A DNA stretch of 64,000 nucleotides. Origin: Rusavskia elegans. Lineage: Eukaryota; Ascomycota; Lecanoromycetes; Teloschistales; Teloschistaceae. Position numbers and translations under genes: made by a program. Under the pieces are notes generated by a model. That model was not told the DNA's origin, did no database searches, and saw only the letters and a list, made by a program, of their open reading frames with translations. Below, in pieces: positions 1-11,319 of this stretch (its first letter is position 1; the number at the start of each line of letters is the position of its first letter). The stretch lies in NCBI GenBank assembly GCA_011316305.1, contig SAUG01000116.1, positions 62,001-126,000 of the forward strand, in the 5' to 3' direction.

Positions 1-3000
1 TACCGAAGTAGCGATTTCGGATAGATAAAAAATAGAATATAAAATATAAATTTATAACTTCGAAAAAAAATAATTAAAAACTATTTAAATCCGATTTATT
101 AAATACCGGTAGAAGTTAGCTGGATTAATAAAATAGAAAAAAAAAAAAAATTATAAACCTTTCGAGAACTCTATATTATTTAATAAAAAATTAATAGAAA
201 ATCTATTAGAAAGGGTTCTAGATAAATATAAAAATTAGATAAATTTATTTCGGAAAAAGGTAACTATAAAAATACTATCTAAATATTAAATATAAAATTA
301 TAAAATCAGATTTAAACTAGGTAAATAATCTACGTTTAGACCTATTTATCTATTATTTATAACAGAGCTTAAAATATTCCGTAAATATCTAGACGAAAAT
401 ATAAAAAAAGGATTTATTAGAAAATCTTAATTACTAGTAAAATACTTAATTCTTTTTATATTTAAAAAAAACGGAATATTCCGTTTATATATCGATTACC
501 GGAAGTTAAATAATATTATAATTAAAAACCGATATCTATTACCGAATATTAAAGAATTCTAAAATAGACTTTCTAAAATAAAATATTTTACTAAATTCGA
601 TCTTTAAAAAATATATAATTTTATATAAATAAAAGCCGGAAAAAAAATAGAAAATAGCTTTTCTAATATAGTATATTTATTACGAATATATAATAATATT
701 ATTTAGATTTATAAACGTTCCGGTAATTTATTAGAATATAATTAATAATATATTTAGAAAATATCTCGATATATTTATTATTACCTACTTTAATAATATT
801 TTGGTTTTTTCTAAAATATTCGAAGAATATAAATAATATATTAGTAAAGTTTTTAAATATCTAGAAAGGAGAGATCTACGCTTTAAACTAAAAAAATATA
901 AATTCTATAAAAAAGAAATTAACTTTCTAAAATTTATTATAGGACGAAACGGACTATATATCGATTCTAGTAAACTAAAAGCTATTATAGAATAGGAAAT
1001 ACCGATAAATATTTAAAAAGTCTAAAGTTTTCTCGGATTTATAAACTATAATCGAAAGTTTATAAAAAATTATTTTAAAAAAGCTCTCGTTCTAATAGCT
1101 TTAATAAAAAATACTGTCGAATAGTATTAAAAAGAAAAGGAATAATAAATATTCGAAAATCTTAAAGGAAAATATATAAAAGATCTAGTATTTAAAATAT
1201 TCGATTTAAAAAAACTATTATAAATAGAAATAGATTCGTTAGATCTAATTATAAAAATATATTTTCTATAATAATACGATAGTAAATAGTATCCGGTAAT
1301 ATATATATTAAAAAAATTATCGCTAGTAGAATAGAATTACGATATCTATAATAAGGAACTACTAGCTATAGTAGCTGTATTAGAATAATAGAGATAATAC
1401 GCCGAAGAATTACTAGAATTAATTATTTTTATAGACTATAAAAACCTTTTATATTTTATAATAAAAAAATAATTTAAAAGAAAATAAATATAATAGTCTA
1501 AATTCTTCGGTTAGTATAAATTTAAAATATATTATATCCTAGATAAAAAAAATAGAAAAGTAAACGTTTTAAATCGAAAAAGTAATTATATAAAAATAAA
1601 AGAGATTTTTAATAATAGTATTCTTAAAATTAATAGGAATAGATTACTATTAGTAAATTAATATAAGATAAATATAATATTATATATATTCCGAGATAAC
1701 TAGAAATAGTTTTCTATTAAAAAATAAAAAACTATAAATACTAGACGATAAAATCGATAAATATATTAAAGAATACTAAGATAGAATATTATAAAGATAT
1801 TCAGATATAATAAAGATAATATAACTTTTATAATAGTATTACTAATTTTCTAATATAAAATAACGTATCGAAATATATATTAAAAGATATTTTAGTTATT
1901 AGTAAAATAAATATAGTATATATACTCGTTATAGAAAGATCTAATATTAGAAACTACCGGATTTACTATAAAAGAAAGTTATATTAGACTTTATTATTAA
2001 GCTTCCGAAATCGAAAAATCCGACGATAAATATAGAATACGACTCGATATTTAATATAGTTGATAGACTTACAAAATATATCTATATAATCTTATTAAAA
2101 AAAGATTTTATAGTAGAATAATTTAGATTTATTATCCTAGATCGATTATTTCGATACTATAGACTGCTAGGAATATAAATAAATAATAGAAATAAATTCT
2201 TTACTTTAAACTATTAGAAAACCTTTATTTCTCTATTTTATATTAAACTAAAAATATTAATAGTTATCTATTCGATAATAGATAGATAGATAAAATATAT
2301 TAACTAAATACTTAAATAATATCTAAAGTATTATATTAATAACGATTAGATTAATTAGATTTTACTTTTATTAATAGTATAATTAGTATTTATTATAAAA
2401 GAATCTAGTATAATAAAAGAAATACCGTTCTACGCCGATAATAGGAAATAACCGAATCTATTTAAACGCCCGCTATTATATAAATTAGCGGAATTAGTAA
2501 TCTAAAGAATTAAAATCTAGAAAAAAATCTATAAAAATATTATAAAAATATAAAAATATTTAGATAAATATTAAAATAAATAACGAAAAGTAGTACTTTA
2601 GCTAGAAAAGGGGGATAAAATATACCTTTTTATAAAAAATCTGTAAATAAAGACTCTAAGTAAGAAATTTAACTATATTAAAGTTGGACTATTTTTAATT
2701 AAAGAAATTAGAGGTTTTTAGAACTTTAAATTTAATTTACCTAAAAATACTAAAATATATCCAGTATTCTATATATTTTTTTTAGAACTAGCCGATTCCG
2801 GAACGCTATTATAATAGATATTTAATTTCGAAATATAAAAAAAAGATACCTTTATAGTCGAAAGGATCCTACGATAAAAAGATTAGAATTATCTAATTAA
2901 ATAAAAAGAATATCTAATTTTAGAAAATATTTAGAAATCTAAAAAGTACTTAATAAACTATTAGAAGGTTCTATAATAGTTCTACTAAAAGGAACTAAAG

Positions 3001-3020
3001 AAGTTATTAACTAGCCGGAA
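1..3020 (+). pseudogene. Gypsy-1 chromovirus pol relic, 5' end outside window
   Basis: Ty3/Gypsy polyprotein broken by RIP. Order seen: RT from about 360 (KYLDENIKKGFIRKS, then YIDYRKLN near 490 and KYFTKFDL near 590), with the active-site region near 778-815 reading YFNNILVFSK for the usual YxDDILVFS. RNase H covers about 1180-1560 (YDIYNKELLAIVA, then IDYKNLLYF). Integrase covers about 1700-2480 (DRLTKY with the first catalytic Asp kept; the second Asp reads Asn and the Glu reads Lys). A C-terminal chromodomain lies near 2820-2970 (ERILR, then YLIK). The chromodomain makes it a chromovirus. Gag, protease and the 5' LTR lie outside the window, and I could not find a 3' LTR. It is a distinct family from the P elements, judged from its RT wording. 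Confidence 0.9.
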
Positions 3021-3029
3021 TTATAAAAT

Positions 3030-3968
3030 AGGAGAATCTATTCGGAAGCTATATTAATAAAAAAATTTAAATTTATAAAAGAAAACGGATCCGCGGTATT
3101 ATTTTTATATTCTAATTTTTCGAAATTTTATAGTTTACCGTTAACTATAATACGCTGCTCTTTTTTAATATAATCTAACTAACGAAGTAAATGCTATTAC
3201 TTTATATACCCTTTATATAAATCTTTTTTTAAACTTTTACGTTTATTTTTAAAACGACGCAAGCGCGTAGTATTTAATAGAATAAGGTTATAAAAATAAA
3301 CCTATTCTATATAACTAATATACTTTTCGGAACCTTCGTTAACGCGATAAAATTTTCCCGACTAGAAATAATTCCGATAAGAACGTATAGCTAATATACC
3401 GATATCTAATAATAGAACTATCTTATAACGGTTTTTAGTTAATAACTTTTTCTTTTTATCTATAAAAAAGAAAGGATAATAGTTTTTCGGAATAAAAAAT
3501 CTAAAAAATAAATCTAGTATTATAAATATAGATAATATATTTTTAGGAATACGGTAGTATTTAGTATAATATAGAATTTCCTATTACGCCTCGATAGACA
3601 AAAATATATAGGACGGTTTTAGTATTAGTACTAAGGAATTTTTTAGTAGTTTTAATAAAGAAATACTATAAATATTCTAATTTAAATAGTTTTAGTAAAT
3701 AAATACTCTAAAATACGGCTGTCCTAGTTATTTTAATTAATAAATAATCTAAGTAGTAGAGGATTTTATTATTTATATAGATTTCGAATTCGACGCCCTT
3801 TATAATTTATATTTAATTTATTAATTATCGCTATATACTGTTCTAGTAATTAGACTAATTTGTTCTTATATTAATTTAAAGTAAATATCCGTTGTATTTC
3901 CGTTTATAGATATACTAATAAGTCCAACCAATCTTTAAAAGTACCAAGATCCTTCCAGATAGCTCTAT
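3030..3968 (-). pseudogene. Unrecognised minus-strand ORF relic
   Basis: Reading down from 3968, one frame (KDLGTFKDWLDLLVYL, later RRIRNLYK) stays open except for TAA/TAG stops of the RIP type to about 3600. A second frame continues (SYIFLSIEA near 3600, IVLLLDIGILAIRSYRNY near 3410, RVNEGSEKYISYIE near 3340) to about 3030. The switch implies a frameshift or two joined ORFs. CA/TG loss is milder at 3900-3968, where TGG codons survive. The first part has a loosely gag-like, helical look, but I do not recognise the family. It abuts the Gypsy-1 3' end on the left and a truncated LTR on the right, so it is probably the remnant of another retroelement. Confidence 0.45.
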
Positions 3969-4209
3969 AATAATTAGATAGCTGTTTTTATTAGTTATTA
4001 ATATAATTATTAAATATCGTCCTATTTAGTTTTTGAAATTAATTATATAATAAAAATATTTTATAATTCTATACCTTTACTTTTATAGCTATATAGGAAT
4101 AGATATAATAATTTATATTAGAATTTCTTTACTATTTAATAGTTCGAACTATATTTATAGCTATAGTTAAATTCGAATATATTTCTTTCTAAAATATAAA
4201 GATATTATA
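3968..4209 (+). repeat. 5' LTR fragment of element G1 (410-bp LTR family)
   Basis: This matches the last ~240 bp of the 410-bp LTR family in coding orientation, including the region opposite the AAATAGTAAAGGA block and the terminal GGACGTTACA (here agatattata, RIP-altered). The first ~170 bp are missing and replaced by the unrecognised relic on the left. A gag relic follows directly, which fits a 5' LTR. Confidence 0.75.
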
Positions 4210-4992
4210 TTTTAATATTTTACGATATTGATTTTATTATCCCGTTCTATAAAACGAAGCGATACTATTAAATTAGTAATATTAAATATCTATAAAGGAA
4301 AAAAAAAGATTTTTAAAACCATAGTTTATCTAAATAAATATCTACTTTAAATTATATATAATCTACTTTTTAAATAAAATAGATTAATTTTTATTTATAA
4401 TAATCTATCTAAAAAATATAACCTTTAATTAAATATAGCTTTATATAGAAAACTATTTTAATAATCTAGAAAGTTAAAAGGAAAATAAAATATTTTAGAT
4501 TTTTTATAATTTCGGTAATTTAATTATAGTTATAAAAAAAGCTTTCGATAATAATAAAAAAAATAGAATAAAAGAAAAAAAAACTAATAGTTTTAAAATA
4601 ATAGAAATCGATAGCTATCTATATTATTTAATTTAGAATATTGGTTTATAAAATAGATTAAAAAGTTTTAGCTTTAAAAATTTATTTCTATAAAAGATTT
4701 AATAATAGAATTAAAGAAATTATAGTAGTAATTAAAAAACTAAGATTATTTATAAAATTTATCGAACTAGTAATATTAATCGATATTAGATAATATAAAT
4801 AATATATAGATAAATAGATATTTTATAAAATAGGACCTATTAAAAAATAGTTTAAAGAAAATTCAACAGAGCTTAATACTATTAAAACTAAAAGATTCTA
4901 GACTAAAATCTATTATTTATATCGAAAATTATAATACTCTAAAACAAATTATTTAATTAAAAAAATAATAGAAATAATCGAATATTACTTAG
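4210..4992 (+). pseudogene. gag relic of element G1
   Basis: Homologous along its length to the gag relics at 9760-10730 and 33850-34990. It shows the Gypsy capsid pattern followed by a CX2CX4HX4C zinc knuckle near 4895-4950 (YYLYRKL) in which Cys and His read Tyr. The gag product would package RNA in the cytoplasm; here it is dead. The sequence stops abruptly at 4993, where LTR A of another element begins. Its downstream part may be the ORFX fragment at 36746-36887, but about 1 kb in between is not found. Confidence 0.75.
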
Positions 4993-5129
4993 TATAACGT
5001 CCCTGTATATCGAAAGACGTTACGTTCGAACCTAGTTATAGTCGTAGACGTAGTCCGAGCTACTAAATAGTAAAGAAACCCTAATATAAATTATCGAAAC
5101 TAGTTCTATATAGCCGTAAAGATAAAATC
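4993..5129 (-). repeat. LTR A, left part (subfamily 2)
   Basis: Begins tataacgtcc (TGTAACGTCC after RIP) and runs to the hAT insertion. The rest is at 18442-18704, and the two parts align end to end with the uninterrupted LTR K at 36888-37313. It belongs with LTRs F, K and L (subfamily 2), which differ from the other LTRs in their 3' half. Confidence 0.85.
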
Positions 5130-5559
5130 TAATTTGGCCGTCGGGTCGGATTTCGAATCCGGATTAGAAAAACCGATCCGATCCGAATCGGTTCCGACTT
5201 TTTTAAATACCGAACCAAGTCGGTTCCGATTTTTCTAGATATTAAACCGATTCGATTCTAGATTAAATCTAAGTTTTTAAATTTAATCTATTAAAACTAC
5301 CGAAACCTCCTATTCTATATTATAATTCTAAAAAATCATTGTTTTTATTATATAATTATATTAATATTTTAGATACTATTAAAATAGACGTCGATTTATT
5401 ATTATTAAATAAGAAATAATAATTAAATTAATATTTATATATCTATATTATCTTTCTATATTATTTATTACCTAAATATTAATTATATTAATAATAAATT
5501 TAAACTAATATAAAATATCTAATCTTTTAATTAATTTTTATTTTTCTATTTTCTAGACC

Positions 5560-8500
5560 GATATATTTTATAAAGTCCTTTTCGATAGATTTTTCTTTTA
5601 AAATAAAATCTATCCTAGCTAGTCTATAAACTAGATAGTAAGCCGATTTATAAATATTATATTATTAAAATTTAATTAATTATATAGAAAATAGAAATAG
5701 ATTATTAAAAGTATAGTTAATAAAATTCGAACCGACTATCTAATACTAGTCTTTCGAAATAATAATAGATATATTTAATAGGATCTAGATTACTATAAAG
5801 AGTTTAAATATTAGTAGTCTAGTATTTCTATAGCTATCGATATTAAAAATAAATTCTATAGAAAACTAATTAATTTTTTTTAGTCGAAAAAAACTATAGA
5901 ATAAATATAGTCGAAATAGTAGTAAAAGTTCTACTAGATAGCTTTAATAATAGATAGTCTACCTAAATTTATATATAAAAACTATTTTAAGATATTTAAT
6001 TATTCTATAGCTTCTAATTCTTCTAATATATCTACTATAAAAAAATACCTTTCTATTTATATTTATTAAAGAATTAAACAATATAATTTATAGTTTTATA
6101 TCAAAGTAATATTAATCCGCGTAAATAGCTAATAGTAATATAAAGAAATTGTATAAAACTTATTTTAATTATAGAAAAAAAGCTATTTTAAATTCGAATC
6201 TACTTTTAATTAAACTATATATAATAAATATCTATATAAAACTTTTCTAGATCTTAATCTACGAGTTCGGACTATCGAAAATAAAAGATCAAAACTACTA
6301 CTATAAATATTTCGTTTAAATATAAAGTTTATCGGCTGTATATAATTTATATAAATAGTTTTTAACGGCTATAATATTATCCGCGAGTAAATTAAATCTA
6401 ATTTAAAAATTTTAAAATATATTTCTTATATATTAGATATTTAGTTAAATTTATAAAAGATCGTAGATTTAGAAATACTAGTATATAAAATTAATATTTA
6501 GTTCTAATTTTAAAAGTATCTAATTCGATTTATATCTTTTTTTATTAATTATTCTAGCCGTTTATAGTACTAGAAACTTTTAAAACTTTTAGAATTTTTC
6601 TAGTTTAGGCCGAAGCTTCTAGATATTATTATTAATAATACCAGTTCTAATAGTATATTAAAAAAAAGATTAAAAAAACTTTTATTCGATTTAATAGCCG
6701 ATAGAATTAAATCTAAAATTTTCTACTTTATCTAGTTTATATAAATAATTTAATAATTTTAAACCTTATTAAAACTATTAGATTATAAATAATTGGCTAC
6801 AATTTTATCTAAAGATTGGATAATAAATAAATTAAAAATCTTATAACTAGCCTATCTAATATTATGAAAAAAGTAATATATATAGATAATATAATTTGGG
6901 AAATTTTAAAACTAATATTTATTTTAAATTTTGATTCTTATAATTAATATCTCTATTTTCTTTTAATATAAACTTCGCTTTAAAAAAATCTAGAAAAAGA
7001 TCGACTCTAATTTCTAATCTAGAAATATAATTTAAAATATTTATATTCGATAGAAATTGATCTATTTTATAATTTATCGGGTATATTAATTACGCCATTT
7101 TATAAATAAATTTATAGAAAAAAATTTATAAAACTTATAAATATAAAGGATTACTTTTAATATAGATAAATAGTAATTTTTTTTCTTTATAGATAGTTTA
7201 CTGCGGCTATTCTATAAAACTATTTTATTAGTTTTAAAAATTATAGATATTAGAGTTTATTTAATATTCTGATTTTACGGTACTCTTTTTTATTATTTTC
7301 CTAAAATAAAGAAAATAGTTCGATTATTAAATTTAGACTGACTACTTCGAGTCGGGTTTCTATCGATATTTCGGAAATCCGATCCGAATTATAATAAATT
7401 AATTCGACCCGAACCGCTAAATAGTATAGGTCGAGTTCTAAAATTAGAACTAAAAGTTAAATCGGATTATAAAAGAAATACTAATAGAAATCCGATCTAA
7501 TCCGCTAAACTTTTTATATATAATATAATACTATTAATAATATAGAATAATACAATTATTAAATAAATAATTAATTAAATATATCTATAGAAATTATATA
7601 TAGTTAATATCTTTATTTAAATATTCTAATTAGATAAGTTCCTAATAGATAGATATAATTTTTATATTAAAATTATATTTCTATACTAGATTTTCGCGAT
7701 TTTAACGCGTCGAACCCGGAAACCCGGATTTAATCTAGAATCGAATCGGTTTAATATCTAAAAAAATCGGAATCGATTTAATTTAGTATCTAGAAAAGTC
7801 GAAACCGATTCGGTTTAAACCCGGAATATAAACACGAATTCGAAACTCGATCCGACGGCCAATCTAATTAAACTATATTAATAAAGAGACAATATAAATA
7901 GTTTATATTAATATTAATATAAAATTTACGAAATACTATTTTTATATTTAAAGTAAAAATAGATTAATTTATAATATTATAAATATACTGGATCCTATAG
8001 TCAAAGTTTAACTTTTATTAAAACTAAAATAAAAAAGATAATAAAAAAAATAGAAGATTTTTTAGAATATAAAAATAGATATCGAAACGAGTTTAAAAAA
8101 TATTTTATTAAATATTATAGAGTTTCTATTAATCTATTAAAATCTAAAACCATCTATATAGAATAAATAAAAGATATATAAAAAAGTAATATATTATAAT
8201 TTTACTAATTAGTTTAAAACCTATTTTATCTACTTTAAATAATATTCTTCGATAATTCCAGTATTTTCGAATAGCTATTTCCCAAGCTAATCGATATCTT
8301 TATATTAATATCACCGAAGAAAATCTAAATTAGATATTTTAAAAAAAATAATACTTTAAACTTTCTAAAACTAGCGTAAATAGCTCGAGATATTTTTATT
8401 TATCTAATATCCTCGATAGGAATAAAGCGGACCTTTAATTTTATAAAAAAAATTTTATTAATAGAATTAAATCTAAATAATTCTAGAATATATATAGTAG

Positions 8501-8560
8501 ATAATAATGATTTAATACTATAACCGTACTATAGATTTAGAAATAGAAAAAACTTTAAAA
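5560..8560 (+). pseudogene. hAT transposase relic
   Basis: The diagnostic part is the C-terminal hAT dimerisation region at about 8310-8520. It reads DILKKNNTLNF, then KLA.IARDIFIYLISSIG and IKRTFNF, matching the family pattern DILxWWKxN..FPxLAxxARDIxxxPxSSxGxERxF after RIP (stops replace Trp/Gln and Leu replaces Pro). This transposase would cut and paste the element at 8-bp target sites. The upstream part from about 5560 is assigned by position only. I could not identify a BED finger or the central catalytic region. It is split by the derivative at 7334-7866. Confidence 0.65.
7334..7866 (-). mobile_element. hAT short derivative, 533 bp
   Basis: Inverted copy of the hAT ends: it starts tagactgactacttcgagtc and ends ...ccgacggccaatcta. 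The 8-bp TSD is attaaatt (7326-7333) and attaaact (7867-7874), one C to T difference. No coding capacity is seen. It lies inside the long hAT of the same family, so a non-autonomous copy jumped into a full one. Confidence 0.88.
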
Positions 8561-9274
8561 AAGCTGAAAGATATATATAATCGAATAGAACTAGAAAATA
8601 GAATTCTATTTAAAAAGATAGATTTTTTTAAAAAGAAATTTAGAAATATTTTAGATAAATTAATTTAAATACAAGTTTAAATTAGATTTATTATTAAAAT
8701 CTACGAATTTAAAAATCTTTAATTTATAAATTTATATTAAAAAATTTTATTTAAATAAAATTTATTCTTTTATTTATAATATAGTAATATATCGAAGCAA
8801 TATATTTATCTAAATCTTTTATTCCTAGATATTAATAACTAGTTAAACTATTTAGAAAGTCTAATAATCTTTTTTATATTTTTATTTTTATTATTTTCGA
8901 TTTTTATTGCTTTTTCTATATTCTTTTTCTTTTTTATATTATTATTTTTATCTTTATTTTTATTTTTAATCTAATTAAATCTAATACTTGTAACTAAACT
9001 TTTATTATTTTTAATATTAATTTTATTCTATTTAGTAAAATAATTTTCTACTATCTAATTTTTATTATTAACTTCGATAATATTATTAGTATTTTCGTCT
9101 TCCTTTTTATATAGAAACTCGATAGCTATATTAGCCGTATTACTACTATTACTAAATTTTTTAATAAACTTCGACTATTTTTATAAAGGTTCTAGTATTC
9201 TAGCAGTTTTAAACTCTTTAAAGCCGTTATAATAGAATCTTTATTATTAGATAAAATTAATAATTTGAACTCTA
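8561..9274. other. hAT 3' region, T-rich, nothing recognised
   Basis: Low-complexity pyrimidine-rich DNA (notably 8860-8960) with a weak open stretch on the minus strand between about 9260 and 8830 that I do not recognise. It belongs to the long hAT by position and ends where the G2 LTR begins. Confidence 0.4.
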
Positions 9275-9686
9275 TATTACGTCTACGACTCCATAGAAAC
9301 ACGCTAGAAAATTGACTAGACAAGCGAGCCTAATTATCTATAGCCGCCTATAGCTACTATAACCGATTTCTATAATAAAGTCTTTTAACAAATAGTTATC
9401 TATCGCTACTATCGGCTATTTTTACTATATATTTCGCTCTCTTATTCCTATTAAATAACTTCTCTCGTTAGTCGTTAATATAAATATTAAATACGTTTCT
9501 ACTATTTTCTATTTATTACCTTTATAATAGAAACGTTTTATAATATCGTAACTATATTTTTATAGCTAAACGGGATTAGTTATAATAACTTATACTAGAA
9601 CTTCCTTACTATTTAGTAATTCGAACTATATTTACGGCTATAGCTAGGCTTAAATATAATACCTTTTAATATATAGGAACGTTATA
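9275..9686 (+). repeat. 5' LTR of G2
   Basis: Starts tattacgtct and ends ggaacgttata, with the usual TGTTACGTCC/GGACGTTACA ends after RIP. Variant 1b. It contains the short CTATAGCCG tandem motif common to this LTR family. Confidence 0.88.
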
Positions 9687-9759
9687 TTTTAATAACTTAC
9701 TATATTAGTCTCGTTATTCTACTCTATAGAATAAAGCGATACTATTAGTATAGTAATAC

Positions 9760-10730
9760 TAAATATCTATAAAGGAAATAGAGGATTTTTAAAACTTTAA
9801 TTTATATAGATAAATATCTACTTTATATTATATATAAACCAGTTTCTAAATAAAATAGTTAAAATTCTATTTATAATAATTTATTTAGAAGGAATAGCTT
9901 TTAATTAGGTCTAGCTCTATATTGAAGACTATTTTAATAATCCCGAAAAATAAAAAGAAAAAGAAATATTTTTAAATATTTTATTATTTCGGTAATCTAA
10001 TTATAGCTATTAAAAAAGCTTTCGGAAATAATAATAAAAATAGAATAATAAAAAAAAAACTAATAGTTTTAAAATAGTAGAAGTTAGTAGCTATTTATAC
10101 TATTTAATTTAAAATATTAGTTTATAAAATAGACTAGAAGGACTTAGCTTTAAAAATCTATTTCTTTAAAGGACTTAATAGTAGAATTAAAGAAGCTATA
10201 GTAGTAATCCAAAAACCCGATTTACTAGCGGATTTAATCGAGCTAGTAATAAAAATCAATACTAAATAATATAAATAATATATTAATAAACAGGCGTTTA
10301 ATAAAATAGAACCCGCTAAAAAATAGTCTAAAGGAAATCTAATAATATTTAATACTACCGAAATAAAAAAATTATAAACTAAAGTTTATTATTTATATAG
10401 AAAGATAGAATACTTTAAAAAGAATTATCTAAATAAACAGAAAATAGAGGTAACTAAATACTAATTAGAAGTAATAGAGGAATTATCTAGAAAAAAAACT
10501 AGAAAATATATAACTAAAAGTTAGATAACCTGCTATAATAATAAATACTTTATCTATTTATTAGATAAAAAAAGGTCAGATTAATATCCTATAGAACTAA
10601 AAAAAGTAGTAAAAAAGCCTATATTAGAATTTAAACTATATAAAACGGAAAAATCTTTTATAATAGTCTTTAAAGTCGAAATTAGAAACTGTAAAATAAT
10701 AGCTCTCGTAAATAGAAAAAAATAAAGAAT
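9760..10730 (+). pseudogene. gag plus protease-motif relic of G2
   Basis: The capsid C-terminal part near 10030-10290 reads FKILVYKID, RIKEAI and LIELVIKI, a classic Ty3/Gypsy gag pattern. A zinc knuckle at about 10385-10430 reads YYLYRKIEYFKKNY, that is CX2CX4HX4C with every Cys and His turned to Tyr by RIP. Near 10700, IIALVNRK corresponds to a retropepsin ALVDSG with Asp read as Asn. The product would form the particle shell and process it. The frame is cut by P1 at 10899 and resumes with ORFX after 14869. Confidence 0.8.
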
Positions 10731-10898
10731 AAAATTATAAAAGGATTATATAACTACTTTAAAGAATATATTTAAAGCTATCCTTAATAGAATAATAGAG
10801 TTATAAACGTTAAAGTTATAACAAAAAACGGATTTATTAGAATATTCGACTTTACGATAATTAAAAGTTTTCGATAATATTTTATTCTAGGAAATAGA

Positions 10899-11308
10899 TA
10901 TAACGTCCCTGTATATCAGAGGGCGTTACGCTCGAGTCTAGCTATAGCTATAGATATAGTCCGAGCTACTAAATAGTAAAGGAGTTCTAATATAGGTTAT
11001 TGTAACTAATCCTATATAGCCGTAGAGGTACGGTTATAATATTACGAGGTATTTTTATTACGAAGTAATTAAAAAGAGAATAGTAGAGACGTATTTAATA
11101 ATTATATTAACAACTAACGAGAGAAACTATCTATAAGAGTAATAAGTAATATATATAGTAAAAGTAGCTATAAAGGCCGATAGATAGCCGTCTACTAAAA
11201 GTTCTACTCGGAAAGGTAGCTATATCGGCTATAGGCGGCTATAGATAATTAGGCCCGTTTATTTAACTAATCTTTCTATAGAAACTCTATAGAGTCGCGG
11301 ATATAATA
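10899..11308 (-). repeat. 3' LTR of P1 (LTR B)
   Basis: Starts tataacgtcc and ends ggatataata on the plus strand, which reads the LTR backwards. Variant 1a. Near-identical in plan to LTRs C, D, E, I, J, M and N. Confidence 0.9.
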
Positions 11309-11319
11309 CGGCCCTCTCT

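Noticed and set aside
5130..7866. A 2.7-kb hAT from 5130 to 7866
   Set aside because: The right end at 7866 belongs to a complete 533-bp derivative starting at 7334 with its own duplication. The true partner end of 5130 is at 18441, with matching duplication and LTR A resuming there.
8830..9260. Minus-strand open stretch as a gene
   Set aside because: It coincides with Lys/Ile codons from low-complexity T-rich DNA. No conserved block and no second copy in the window.
9275..11308. An LTR element bounded by 9275-9686 and 10899-11308
   Set aside because: These two LTRs are in opposite orientations. The pairs 9275/16200 and 10899/14460 share orientation, and the inner pair has a matching TSD.
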